Source: Paraburkholderia sp. LEh10 (lineage in GTDB: Bacteria; Pseudomonadota; Gammaproteobacteria; Burkholderiales; Burkholderiaceae). From it: a DNA stretch of 64,000 bases. Positions 47,670 through 56,410 of this stretch are shown piece after piece. The position numbers and the translations under genes were made by a program. The notes beneath the pieces were generated by a model. That model ran no database searches and had not been told where the DNA came from. It was given only the letters and a program-made list of their open reading frames with translations. Where the stretch lies: contig NZ_JAGIPX010000036.1 in assembly GCF_017814945.1 (NCBI RefSeq), positions 22,721-86,720 of the forward strand. The letters are read 5' to 3'. Every line of letters starts with the position of its first letter. Within the stretch, counting starts at the first letter, position 1.

Positions 47670-48119
47670 TGGAGGCTCCTTGGGTTTTCGTTGTCTGCGA
47701 TGCAGATGGTTTGGGTTTTTGCTCGCATGCGCGATGTGGTTTGATTTGCCCTGCGCGGGCATGCGCGATGCGGTTCGCTTTGCCCTTACGCGGGCATCCG
47801 CGTTAGCGCCCCGCACAGGGGCAACGCCCGCGCCGCGAGGCGCTATCGCGGATGCCAGCGACAGCGGCAAAGCAAACCGCATTGCGGATGCCCGCGTAGG
47901 GCAAGGCAAACCGCATTGCGGCCGCCCGCGCAGGGCAAAGCAAACCACATCGCGGCATGCCCGCGCAAAGGCAAAGCAAACCACATCGCGACCGCCCGCG
48001 CAGGGCAAAACAAACCGCATCGCGCATGCGAGCAAAAACCCAAACCACCCGCGTCGCGGACACAAAAAAAAATTAGATCACAGTTCACCGAACAGTGCCG
48101 GCGCTACAGAAGGCGCCTT
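47670..48119. other. 450-bp intergenic region dominated by repeats
   Basis: Between the GST start and the 3' end of the acyl-CoA dehydrogenase gene, both on the - strand. Almost all of it is the repeat cluster at 47707-48047. The remainder includes A8 at 48064-48071 in a short A/T patch. Any GST promoter must lie in 47670-47706 or within the repeats. I see no gene. Confidence 0.7.
47707..48047. repeat. Palindromic cluster of ~34-bp near-tandem repeats
   Basis: The outer arms, 47707-47760 and 47994-48047, are inverted copies of 54 bp with about two mismatches (TGGTTTGGGTTTTTGCTCGC at one end). Inside the right half the unit GCCCGCGCAGGGCAAAGCAA ACCRCATCGCG repeats about five times at 33-36 bp spacing (47845-48025); the left half has two or three units in the opposite direction. 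Units are contiguous without unique spacers. A variant unit at 47841-47879 matches 17033-17069. Confidence 0.8.
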
Positions 48120-49367
48120 TCAGCCGTGCGCTCCGGCGGAAGAAGCCGGCGACGCCGCATATCTGGCCAGTTCAATCTTCGCAATCGCATTCCGATGCAC
48201 CTCATCGGGCCCATCGGCAAACCGCAGCCACCGCGCGGTCGTATACGCATAGGCGAGCGGGAAATCGTCGCTCATGCCCGCCGCGCCATGCGCCTGCATC
48301 GCCCAGTCGATCACCTTGCACGCCATGTTCGGCGCGACGACCTTGATCATCGCGATCTCGCCGCGCGCTCCCTTGTTGCCCACGGTGTCCATCATGTACG
48401 CCGTCTTCAGCGTCAAGAGGCGCGCCTGCTCGATCATGCAGCGCGCCTCGGCGATGCGCTCCTGCGTGACCGTCTGCGCGGCAATCGGCTTGCCGAACGC
48501 GACGCGCTGCAACGCGCGCTTCGACATCAGTTCGAGCGCGCGCTCCGCGAGCCCGATGAGCCGCATGCAATGATGGATGCGGCCCGGCCCGAGCCGCCCC
48601 TGCGCGATTTCGAAGCCGCGTCCTTCGCCCAGCAGCAGGTTGGCGGCAGGCACGCGGACGTTGTCGAGCGTGATGTCCATATGGCCGTGCGGCGCGTCGT
48701 CGTAACCGAACACCGTCAACGGACGATGCACGGTGATGCCCGTCGCGTCGGCGGGCACGAGGATCATCGATTGCTGCTGGTGGCGCGGCGCTTCGGAATC
48801 TGTCTTGCCCATCACGATGAATAGCTTGCAGCGCGGGTCGCCCGCCCCCGACGACCACCACTTGTGTCCGTTGATCACATACGTGTCGCCGTCGCGCACG
48901 ATGCTCGTCTGGATGTTGGTCGCATCCGACGACGCCACGTCCGGCTCCGTCATCAGAAACGCCGAACGGATCTGGCCTTGCAGCAGCGGCTCCAGCCATT
49001 CGCGCCTGTTCTCTTCGCTGCCGTAGCGTTCGATCGTCTCCATGTTGCCCGTATCGGGCGCATTGCAGTTGAACACTTCAGGCGCCCACGGCACGCGGCC
49101 CATGATCTCGCACAGCGGCGCGTATTCGAGGTTCGTCAGGCCGGCGCCGCGTTCGGAATCGGGCAAGAAAAGATTCCACAGGCCCGCGTCGCGTGCCCTC
49201 TGCTTCAGGCTCTCAATGAGTTCCGTCGGCACCCACGCGTTGCCCGCCTCCCGGTTGCGCGCGACTTCGGCGGCATACGCCTGTTCGCTCGGGTAAATGT
49301 GTTCGTCGAAGAAGGCGAGCAGCTTCTCGCGCAATGCCTGAACTTTCGGGGTGTAGTCGAAATTCAT
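48120..49367 (-). CDS. Acyl-CoA dehydrogenase, ACAD10/11-LvaC-like
   Basis: 415-aa flavin dehydrogenase, last gene of a five-gene - strand operon. AFLMTEPDVASSDATNIQTS is the flavin signature, VINGHKWWSSGAGDPRCKLF and RIHHCMRLIGLAERALELM follow, and the C-terminus contains QAHGAAGMSDDFPLAYAYTT. These segments resemble the dehydrogenase domain of ACAD10/ACAD11. An APH-type kinase is directly upstream, the same pair that is fused in those proteins and encoded separately in the Pseudomonas levulinate pathway. Probably acts on a phosphorylated 4-hydroxyacyl-CoA or a long-chain acyl-CoA. Confidence 0.88.
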   Translation of the reverse strand: MNFDYTPKVQALREKLLAFFDEHIYPSEQAYAAEVARNREAGNAWVPTELIESLKQRARDAGLWNLFLPDSERGAGLTNLEYAPLCEIMGRVPWAPEVFNCNAPDTGNMETIERYGSEENRREWLEPLLQGQIRSAFLMTEPDVASSDATNIQTSIVRDGDTYVINGHKWWSSGAGDPRCKLFIVMGKTDSEAPRHQQQSMILVPADATGITVHRPLTVFGYDDAPHGHMDITLDNVRVPAANLLLGEGRGFEIAQGRLGPGRIHHCMRLIGLAERALELMSKRALQRVAFGKPIAAQTVTQERIAEARCMIEQARLLTLKTAYMMDTVGNKGARGEIAMIKVVAPNMACKVIDWAMQAHGAAGMSDDFPLAYAYTTARWLRFADGPDEVHRNAIAKIELARYAASPASSAGAHG

Positions 49368-49433
49368 CTTGCCCTCGTGGATGACGTTTGAAGCCGGTCC
49401 TGATGATGACAGCGCCTTGGCGGGCGCGTTCGG

Positions 49434-50540
49434 TCAGCGTACTGTCTGTGCGTAGCGCCACGCGAGCTCGGCCATCGGGCGCGCGCGCCGGCCGGCGTCG
49501 GCCGCCTGTTCGCTCGCCGCCGTGCCGTCGACGACGCGCTTCATGATCCCTTGCAGGATCGCCGCGATGCGGAACATGTTGTACGCGAGATAGAAGTTCC
49601 AGTCGCCGTGGATCGAAAAGCCCGTGCGCTCGCAATAGCGTTGCACGTACTGTGCCTCGTCGGGAATGCCTAGCGCAGCCCAGTCGAGTCCCGCGATGCC
49701 GCGAAACTGCGCGGGATCGACATGCCACGCCATGCAGTGATACGCGAAATCGGCGAGGGGATCGCCCAGTGTCGACAGTTCCCAGTCGAGCACGGCGAGC
49801 ACGCGCGGCTCGTGCGGATGAAAGATGAGATTGTCGAGCCGGTAGTCGCCGTGCACGACGGATACGCGCTCGCCGGCTTCGGCGGGCATGTGCTGCGGCA
49901 GCCATTCGATCAGGCGGTTCATCGCGTCGATCGGCTCCGTCTCCGACGCCTGATACTGCTTGCTCCAGCGGCCGATCTGCCGCGTGAAGTAGTTGCCCGG
50001 CTTGCCGTAGTCCGCGAGACCTGCCGCTTCGGCATTGACGGCATGCAGCGCGGCGATCACGCGATTCATCTCGTCGTAGATCGCCCCGCGCTGCGCGGGC
50101 GTCATGCCGGGCAGCGACGGGTCCCACAACACACGGCCCTGCACGAACTCCATCACGTAGAACGCGCGGCCGATCACGCTTTCGTCCTCGCACAACGCAA
50201 GCATCTGTGCGACGGGCACATCGGTGTCGCGCAGCGCGTGCATCACGCGATACTCTCGCTCGACCGCGTGCGCCGATGGCAGCAGCTTCGCGGAAGGGCC
50301 GGGCTTCGCGCGCATCACATACGAGCGTGCCGGCGTGACGAGCTTGAAGGTGGGGTTCGATTGGCCGCCGGCAAACTGTTCGAGCGCGAGCGGCCCGGCG
50401 AAGCCCTCAATGTGTTGTGCGAGCCACGCGGACAGCGCATCGATGTCGATGCGTTGCCGCTCGCTGATGGGCCGTGTGCCTTCGAATGCGGAGTAGTCGG
50501 TTTGAGTCGTCGATCCGGCTGGTGTCGCGTCTTGCGGCAT
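49434..50540 (-). CDS. APH-family phosphotransferase, ACAD10/11-LvaA-like
   Basis: 368-aa kinase-fold protein. The nucleotide-binding N-lobe contains GGQSNPTFKLVTPARSYVMR. The catalytic loop is VVHGDYRLDNLIFHP with Asp232, and VLDWELSTLGDPLADFAYHC carries the metal-binding Asp. This wording of the motifs is that of the kinase domain of ACAD10/11 rather than aminoglycoside resistance enzymes. Lva-type homologues phosphorylate the 4-hydroxyl of acyl-CoA. It sits between a histidine phosphatase gene and the acyl-CoA dehydrogenase gene. Antibiotic resistance is unlikely in this context. Confidence 0.87.
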   Translation of the reverse strand: MPQDATPAGSTTQTDYSAFEGTRPISERQRIDIDALSAWLAQHIEGFAGPLALEQFAGGQSNPTFKLVTPARSYVMRAKPGPSAKLLPSAHAVEREYRVMHALRDTDVPVAQMLALCEDESVIGRAFYVMEFVQGRVLWDPSLPGMTPAQRGAIYDEMNRVIAALHAVNAEAAGLADYGKPGNYFTRQIGRWSKQYQASETEPIDAMNRLIEWLPQHMPAEAGERVSVVHGDYRLDNLIFHPHEPRVLAVLDWELSTLGDPLADFAYHCMAWHVDPAQFRGIAGLDWAALGIPDEAQYVQRYCERTGFSIHGDWNFYLAYNMFRIAAILQGIMKRVVDGTAASEQAADAGRRARPMAELAWRYAQTVR

Positions 50541-50570
50541 GTCTCCTCCGTTGTGCGATCGAGGTGGCGA

Positions 50571-51302
50571 CTAGTTGCGTCTGGACTGGATGAACTGCGC
50601 GTAAAGCATTTCCATCGTCGTATTGCGCACGTCGCGATGCAGCGGCGACGGCGGCGAATGATTGATGAGCCGCACGACCCAGTCGCGCGGCGCGTCGCCG
50701 ACATCGAGCGCGTTGATGCAGCCCGTGGCTTGCGCGAGATGACCGAAGAACGTGCGTCCGCCCGCCGTGATCGCGTGCGAGAGAATCGCGCGATTGACAC
50801 CGCCGTGCAGCACCAGCAACACGACGTCCCACGATGGGTCATCGCGCAGCGCAGCCATAGCGGGCAGCACGCGGTCGAACAGTTCGCCGATCGTCTCGCC
50901 GCCGAGAAACTTCATGTCCTCGGCGACGATGCCGTCGAATGCGCCGAGAAATGCCGCTTCGAGATCGGCGGGCGGTATCGAGCCCGGCTTGCCGCCGCGT
51001 ATCTCTTCCCACGCGGGCTCGATGCCGATATCGGCGTGCTGGCCCATTTGCGCGAGCACGCGCTGCGCCGTTTCGACCGTGCGCGGCATGCCGCTCGCGA
51101 TCACGCGATCGAAGCGCACATTCTGCCCGGCAAACGCGCGGCCCGCGGCGTCCGCCTGCGCGCAGCCGTTGTCGTTCAGCGGCACGCGTTCGGGGTCGAT
51201 CGTCTGGCCCGACGCATCGAAGTACGTCACGTCGCCGTGCCGCATCAGATAGATGCGCCGGCGCTTCGGCAGCTGATAGCCGGGTCCCGTCGGCGTGCTC
51301 AT
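50571..51302 (-). CDS. Histidine phosphatase family protein
   Basis: 243-aa phosphoglycerate-mutase-like phosphatase. The catalytic RHG motif is in RRIYLMRHGDVTYF (His22). VIASGMPRTVETAQRVLAQM and VVLLVLHGGVNRAILSHAI hold the second Arg and the second His. The first four bases of the gene (ATGA) overlap the end of the hydratase gene, so it belongs to the operon. Substrate unknown; in this setting a phospho-acyl-CoA or product is conceivable. Confidence 0.85.
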   Translation of the reverse strand: MSTPTGPGYQLPKRRRIYLMRHGDVTYFDASGQTIDPERVPLNDNGCAQADAAGRAFAGQNVRFDRVIASGMPRTVETAQRVLAQMGQHADIGIEPAWEEIRGGKPGSIPPADLEAAFLGAFDGIVAEDMKFLGGETIGELFDRVLPAMAALRDDPSWDVVLLVLHGGVNRAILSHAITAGGRTFFGHLAQATGCINALDVGDAPRDWVVRLINHSPPSPLHRDVRNTTMEMLYAQFIQSRRN

Positions 51303-52087
51303 TTGTAGTTGGGCGCGCGCTTTTCAAGGAACGCCGTGATGCCTTCGAGCCCGTCGCGATGATGCAGCGACGCGACGAAGCTGTCGCGCTCCGCGACGAG
51401 ATGCTCGGCCAGCGATTGTGCGCCCGCCGCCGCGATCAGACCTTTGATGCGCGCTTTCGCGTTCGGCGAGACCTTGCCGAGATCGTCGGCCCATGCGATG
51501 GCCGTATCGCGCACGGTGCCCGGTTTCGCGAGCCGGTTCACGACGCCGAGTTCGTGAAGACGCGGCGCGCCGATCGGCTTGCCTTCGATCAGCACTTCCG
51601 TCGCGATCTGGCGCGGCAGCGCGCGGGCGAGGAACCACGAGCCGCCGCCGTCGGGCGTGAGGCCGACGCGCGCATACGACATCACGAACTTCGCGTCGTC
51701 GGCGGCGACGATCAGGTCGCACGCGAGCGCAAGCGAAAAGCCCGCGCCTGCCGCCGCGCCTTCGACGGCCGCGATCACCGGCTTCGACGAGGCCTGCAGC
51801 GACGCGATCCATTCGCCGAGCAGATCGATGCTTTGCGCCTGCACGGCAGGATCTTTCGCGCGATTCTCGAGCAGGCGGTTCAGGTTGCCGCCCGCGCAGA
51901 AGAACTGGTCGGCGCCTGTGATCACGATGGCGCCGATCGACGTGTCGCGCTCAGCCGTGTTCATCGCCTCGATGCCGGCTGCGTACATGTCCGGGTGCAT
52001 CGCGTTGCGCGCGCCCGGATTCGACAGCGTCAGCACGAGCGTCGATTCGCTTTCGGTGGGGCGGGAAGCCAGCAGTTCGGCGGCCAT
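51299..52087 (-). CDS. Enoyl-CoA hydratase/isomerase family protein
   Basis: 262-aa crotonase. VITGADQFFCAGGNLNRL and AAVEGAAAGAGFSLALACDL form the two halves of the oxyanion hole, and VGLTPDGGGSWFLARALPRQ follows. Of the usual two catalytic Glu positions one appears as Asp (TPDGGG). The C-terminus FLEKRAPNYK is usual. Start overlaps the 3-hydroxyacyl-CoA dehydrogenase stop by one base. Confidence 0.9.
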   Translation of the reverse strand: MAAELLASRPTESESTLVLTLSNPGARNAMHPDMYAAGIEAMNTAERDTSIGAIVITGADQFFCAGGNLNRLLENRAKDPAVQAQSIDLLGEWIASLQASSKPVIAAVEGAAAGAGFSLALACDLIVAADDAKFVMSYARVGLTPDGGGSWFLARALPRQIATEVLIEGKPIGAPRLHELGVVNRLAKPGTVRDTAIAWADDLGKVSPNAKARIKGLIAAAGAQSLAEHLVAERDSFVASLHHRDGLEGITAFLEKRAPNYK

Positions 52088-53649
52088 TATGCTTGCTCCC
52101 TGGTGTCATCGGCGGCATCCGCCTGCGTCAGCGACATGCCGAGTTGCGCGCGGCGCGCGAGCCACGGCGACGGCCGGTAGCGCGGATCGCCCAGAACGCT
52201 GAACATATTGCGCAGGATCGTGAGAATGGTCTGCGCGCCGAGCGCGTCGCCGAGCGCGAGCGGCCCGCGCGGATAACCGAGGCCGAGCGTCACGGCGAGA
52301 TCGATGTCCTGCGGCGAGGCAATCTGACGTTGTGCGATATCGCAGCCGATATTGACGATGGTCGCCACGACACGCTGCGCGACGAAGCCTGTCGAATCGC
52401 GGATCACCGTGACGGGCACGCCGCCGTGCGCGAACAGTGCGTGTGCGGTGTCGCGCGCGGCGCGCGTAGTCGCAGGCGTGGTCATCAGCGTGCGGCGTTG
52501 TGCGTCGACGAGCGGGAACAGCGTATCGATCGCAACGACGCGGCTCGCGTCCAGTTGTTCATCGACGGCAGCCGTCGTCGCGTCGAAACCGAGCGGGGTC
52601 ACGACGATCAGCGAATCGGCGGCCGGCGTCGCACCGTCGTCGACGGCGACACCGGCCTTCGCGATCAGCGCGAGCACGGCGTCGCGCGCGGCGGGCACGC
52701 GCTTGCTGACCCACACGCGGGTCGGCAATCCGGCCGGTGCGGGCGCTTCCTCGGGCACCTGCTGCTTGCCATCGACATACCGATAGAACCCTTCACCCGC
52801 CTTGCGTCCGATCAGGCCGCCCGCGAGCCGTGTGCCCGTGATCGGCGACGGCGTGAAGCGCGGCTCTTCGTAGAACTGGTGATAGATCGACTCCATGACG
52901 GGATGCGACACGTCGAGCGCCGTCAGGTCGAGCAGCTCGAACGGCCCGAGACGGAAGCCCGCCTGCTCGCGCATGATGCGATCGACCTCGACGAAGCTCG
53001 CGACACCTTCATCCGCGACACGCAGGCCTTCCGTGTTCATGCCGCGGCCCGCGTGATTGACGATGAAGCCCGGCATGTCCTTCGCGCGCACGGGCGTGTG
53101 TCCCATGCGGCGCGCGAGATCCATCAGCGCGTCGCCGGCGGCGGGATCGCTGCGCAGGCCGTCGATCACTTCGACGACCTTCATCAGCGGCACCGGGTTG
53201 AAGAAGTGGTAGCCGAGCACGCGCGACGGATCGGCGCAAGCCGCTGCAATCGCCGTAATCGACAACGACGAGGTATTCGACGCGAGGATGCAGCGCTCGC
53301 CGACGATCCCTTCGAGTTCCTTGAAGAGCGCGCGCTTCACGTCGAGCTTTTCGACGATCGCTTCGACGACGAGGTCGCAGTCCTTTAGGTCGCCGATGGC
53401 GTTCGCGCCCGTCACGCAGGCGAGCGCCGCGAGCGAGCGCGAGTTGTCGAGCTTGCCTTTGGCGACCAGCTTCGAAAACGTGTCCGACAGGTAGTCGCGC
53501 GCCGCGCCGATCGCGGCGGCGTTCGTGTCGTAGAGCTTGACCTTGAGGCCCGCAAGCGCGGCAATCTGCGCAATGCCGCGACCCATTGCACCCGTGCCGA
53601 CAATGCCGACGGTATCGATGCTGTACTGGCGAGAGGTAATCGATGACAT
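52087..53649 (-). CDS. 3-hydroxyacyl-CoA dehydrogenase (PaaH type)
   Basis: NAD-dependent beta-oxidation enzyme, 520 aa. The Rossmann motif is VGIVGTGAMGRGIAQIAALA. SNTSSLSITAIAAACADPSR, with GYHFFNPVPLMKVVEVIDG, is the catalytic region with His-Glu. A C-terminal second dehydrogenase-like domain (from about residue 330) makes it a long PaaH/PaaC-type protein. The ATG at 53649 has GGAG about 11 bases upstream; the GTG at 53661 overlaps that site. It heads the five-gene operon. Confidence 0.9.
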   Translation of the reverse strand: MSSITSRQYSIDTVGIVGTGAMGRGIAQIAALAGLKVKLYDTNAAAIGAARDYLSDTFSKLVAKGKLDNSRSLAALACVTGANAIGDLKDCDLVVEAIVEKLDVKRALFKELEGIVGERCILASNTSSLSITAIAAACADPSRVLGYHFFNPVPLMKVVEVIDGLRSDPAAGDALMDLARRMGHTPVRAKDMPGFIVNHAGRGMNTEGLRVADEGVASFVEVDRIMREQAGFRLGPFELLDLTALDVSHPVMESIYHQFYEEPRFTPSPITGTRLAGGLIGRKAGEGFYRYVDGKQQVPEEAPAPAGLPTRVWVSKRVPAARDAVLALIAKAGVAVDDGATPAADSLIVVTPLGFDATTAAVDEQLDASRVVAIDTLFPLVDAQRRTLMTTPATTRAARDTAHALFAHGGVPVTVIRDSTGFVAQRVVATIVNIGCDIAQRQIASPQDIDLAVTLGLGYPRGPLALGDALGAQTILTILRNMFSVLGDPRYRPSPWLARRAQLGMSLTQADAADDTREQA

Positions 53650-53767
53650 TATGTGACTCACTCCATGATTATTTTAAAATAGCACGCTCGTTTCAGATTC
53701 GTTGCATTCGGCGTCTTCGCGACGAATGACAGGCGACTCTCGATAACCATCCGCAGGGAGACACCGG

Positions 53768-54415
53768 ATGATCAAGTTGCATGGTTTTGCGCTGTCCAAC
53801 TATTACAACAAAGTGAAGTTCGCGCTGCTCGAATTCGGCATTCCATTTGAAGAAGTGTTCGTGCTGCCGGGCGATGACGAGGCGATTCTCGAGCATTCGC
53901 CGCTCGGCAAGGTGCCGTACATCCAGACGGAGCATGGCAGCCTGTGCGAGTCGCAGGTGATCCTCGAATACGCGGCCGCGATGTTTACCGAGAAGGCGAT
54001 GTTCTCGCGCGTCCCTTGGGAAGCAGCCAAAGAGCGCGAGCTGATCACGTTCATCGACGTGCATCTCGAACTGACCGCGCGCAATCTGTACAAGCAGGCG
54101 TTTTTCGGCGGCACGATCACCGATGCCACGAAAGGCCGCACCGAGAAACTGCTGATCCGTCACATTCGCGGCTTCAGACGGCTTGCGAAGTTCACGCCTT
54201 ATGTCCGTGGTGAAGAGTTCTGTATTGCGGACGTTGCGGGCTTCACCAGTCTGCCGCTTGTCGGCATGGCGACGCAGGCCGTCTACGGGCACGATTTCCT
54301 GCTCGATGTCGGCCTCGACTGGAAGCCGTACGTGAAGACGATCAATGCGCGCCCGGCCGCACAGCGCGTGACGGACGACCGCAAGGCGTACATGGAAGCG
54401 CAAAAGAAAAAGTGA
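53768..54415 (+). CDS. Glutathione S-transferase family protein
   Basis: 215-aa GST. MIKLHGFALSNYYNKVKFAL is the thioredoxin-like start with Ser/Asn active-site candidates. GKVPYIQTEHGSLCESQVIL is the glutathione-binding cis-Pro segment, and a helical C-domain follows. Divergent from the 3-hydroxyacyl-CoA dehydrogenase operon with about 120 bp between. An A/T-rich patch (TATTTTAAAATA region near 53670) probably holds the operon promoter. Confidence 0.88.
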   Translation: MIKLHGFALSNYYNKVKFALLEFGIPFEEVFVLPGDDEAILEHSPLGKVPYIQTEHGSLCESQVILEYAAAMFTEKAMFSRVPWEAAKERELITFIDVHLELTARNLYKQAFFGGTITDATKGRTEKLLIRHIRGFRRLAKFTPYVRGEEFCIADVAGFTSLPLVGMATQAVYGHDFLLDVGLDWKPYVKTINARPAAQRVTDDRKAYMEAQKKK

Positions 54416-54521
54416 ACGCGCGGCGCGTGCTTGCGGCGATGCACAAGCCGCAGGCGCGCCCGTTCGCTTCGCGCGCGATGGCGAAGAACCCGGGTTCGTT
54501 CGCATCGTCGCGCGCGCCATG

Positions 54522-55700
54522 TCAGAGACGCGCCAGCCGTTCGAGCGCGGTGGCGAGTGTGTCTTCTTTCTTCGCGAAGCAGAAGCGCACGACGCCCGAT
54601 TCATGCGGCTCGTGATAGAACGCAGACACGGGAATGGCCGCGACGCCGATCTCGCTCGTCAGCCATTGCGCGAATTCGGCTTCGCGCATGTCGCTGATGG
54701 CCGAATAGTCGACGCACTGAAAGTACGTGCCCGTGCAAGGCAGCAACTTGAAGCGTGTGTTTTGCAGGCCGGCACGGAAGAAGTCACGCTTGTTCTGATA
54801 GAAGGCGGGCAGATTCAGATACGGCGCCGGGTCCTGCATGTAATGCGCGAGGCCCAGTTGCATCGGCGTGTTGACAGTGAACACGTTGAACTGATGAACC
54901 TTGCGGAATTCCGCCATCAGCGCTGCGGGGGCAGCCACATAGCCGACCTTCCAGCCCGTCACGTGATAGGTCTTGCCGAAACTCGACACGACAAAGCTGC
55001 GCTGCGCCAGTTCCGGGTAACGCGCGACGCTTTCGTGCGGCGCGCCGTCGTAGACCATGTGCTCGTAGACCTCATCCGACACGATCAGAACATTCGTGCC
55101 GCGCACGATGTCTTCGAGCTTCTGCATGTCGCTCGCGCGCCAGACGGTGCCCGTCGGGTTGTGCGGCGTGTTGATCAGGATCATGCGGGTTTTCGGCGTG
55201 ATCGCGGCAGCGAGCCGGTCGAACGGAATCGCGTAATCGGGCGCTTCGAGCGTGACGAAAACGGGCTTGCCGCCCGCGAGTTCGATGGACGGCAAGTAGC
55301 TGTCGTAGGTCGGCTCGACGACGATCACTTCATCGCCCGGATGAACGGCACACAGGATGGCCGTCAGAAGCGCCTGCGTCGCGCCTGCCGTCACGGTGAT
55401 TTCCGTGGTCGCGTCGTAGTGCCGTCCATACAGGCTTGCGATTTTCTCGGAGATCGCCTGGCGCAGCGGCGCGATACCGGCCATCGGCGGATACTGGTTA
55501 TGGCCTTCGCGCATCGCGTTCGCCACTGCGTCGACAATGTTCGGATCGCAATCGAAATCCGGAAAACCCTGGCCGAGATTGACAGCGTTCTTTTCGGCGG
55601 CGAGCGCGCTCATCACGGTGAAGATCGTCGTGCCGACATTCGGCAAACGGGACGGGAACGTAGGAGGCATGGTCGTCATAGGCGTGGTCGGTGCGTTCAT
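54522..55700 (-). CDS. Methionine aminotransferase (class I/II PLP, YbdL type)
   Basis: 392-aa fold-type I aminotransferase. VNLGQGFPDFDCDPNIVDAV and HNQYPPMAGIAPLRQAI are the substrate-side segments, INTPHNPTGTVW holds the cofactor Asn, and the PLP lysine is in SSFGKTYHVTGWKVGY. The pattern matches YbdL-type enzymes that transaminate methionine and aromatic amino acids. I chose the ATG at 55700; in-frame ATGs at 55679 and 55670 are equally possible, since none has a clear ribosome site. Confidence 0.87.
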   Translation of the reverse strand: MNAPTTPMTTMPPTFPSRLPNVGTTIFTVMSALAAEKNAVNLGQGFPDFDCDPNIVDAVANAMREGHNQYPPMAGIAPLRQAISEKIASLYGRHYDATTEITVTAGATQALLTAILCAVHPGDEVIVVEPTYDSYLPSIELAGGKPVFVTLEAPDYAIPFDRLAAAITPKTRMILINTPHNPTGTVWRASDMQKLEDIVRGTNVLIVSDEVYEHMVYDGAPHESVARYPELAQRSFVVSSFGKTYHVTGWKVGYVAAPAALMAEFRKVHQFNVFTVNTPMQLGLAHYMQDPAPYLNLPAFYQNKRDFFRAGLQNTRFKLLPCTGTYFQCVDYSAISDMREAEFAQWLTSEIGVAAIPVSAFYHEPHESGVVRFCFAKKEDTLATALERLARL

Positions 55701-55845
55701 GTCGCGGTGCAAAGCGGGGCCGGGTGGTTGTGGCACAAACGGGTGCGCCCAGATGGCGGCGCGTGAAGCTCGATTGTAGGGAAAATCGGCGCCGGGGATG
55801 ACGGGTCAGGGCTCGAAGTGCAAGACGTCCGGCTTTCGGACCGCA

Positions 55846-56352
55846 TCAGGCCGCAACGGGCTCGTCGATCGCGATCCCGCACCCGGCGACGAACGGCCCG
55901 GGCTGCGCGATCCGGAAGCCGAAGTCGCGCGCGATCCGTTTTGCGAGCTTCAGCACCGCGCGATCCTTCGAGACGAGCCAGTCCGCCTGCATCGCATGCG
56001 CGAGTTCAAGAAACTTCTGGTCGTCGCGGTCCTTGCATTTGGGCAGCGGCCGCGCGTCGTCGGCGGGCGCGGGCGGCTCGACCAGCGTCGACAGCCGCGC
56101 GACGGTCGCGAGCACGGCGGCCTTGTCGATCGCGCGCTTTTCGAACTGCGGATAATCGAGCACGTGCGTCAGCTCGGCGAGACAGCGCGCGTCGATCAGC
56201 GCGCGCAGCGTGCCGCGTTCGAGCGCGGCGTGAATGGGGCGCGTGTGCGGATCGTCGAACACGAGAATGTCGATCCACACGTTCGAATCGAGCACGACGC
56301 CGAGCGCGTGTGCAGATGCGTTCTGTTCAGGCGAGGCAAGGGTTTCGGGCAT
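55846..56352 (-). CDS. PIN-domain protein, putative toxin component (COG1569 type)
   Basis: 168-aa PIN-fold ribonuclease homologue. Asp22 in VVLDSNVWIDIL, a Glu in ARCLAELTHVLDYP, and Asp residues in DRDDQKFLELAHAMQADWLV and SKDRAVLKLAKR form the acidic active site. Annotated elsewhere as a PIN-family toxin of toxin-antitoxin systems, but no small antitoxin gene lies next to it: yaaA is 58 bp away, divergent. A housekeeping RNA-processing role is as likely. Confidence 0.82.
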   Translation of the reverse strand: MPETLASPEQNASAHALGVVLDSNVWIDILVFDDPHTRPIHAALERGTLRALIDARCLAELTHVLDYPQFEKRAIDKAAVLATVARLSTLVEPPAPADDARPLPKCKDRDDQKFLELAHAMQADWLVSKDRAVLKLAKRIARDFGFRIAQPGPFVAGCGIAIDEPVAA

Positions 56353-56410
56353 TCGCTACAATCTGGCTTTCGTCTTTGACCGCCAGGCACGGGCGTGCCT
56401 GAAAGCCTCT

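Noticed and set aside
47845..48060. CRISPR-like array
   Set aside because: Repeat units of about 34 bp are contiguous with no unique spacers, units diverge, inverted copies exist on the other side, and no cas genes are present.
47659..48252. Repeat-rich frame encoding peptides such as GKANHIA
   Set aside because: It is translation of the intergenic repeat cluster; other frames on both strands are open in the same way, and no start site or family supports it.
49434..50540. Aminoglycoside resistance gene
   Set aside because: The fold is shared, but the motifs and operon partners match acyl-CoA metabolism kinases (ACAD10/11, LvaA).
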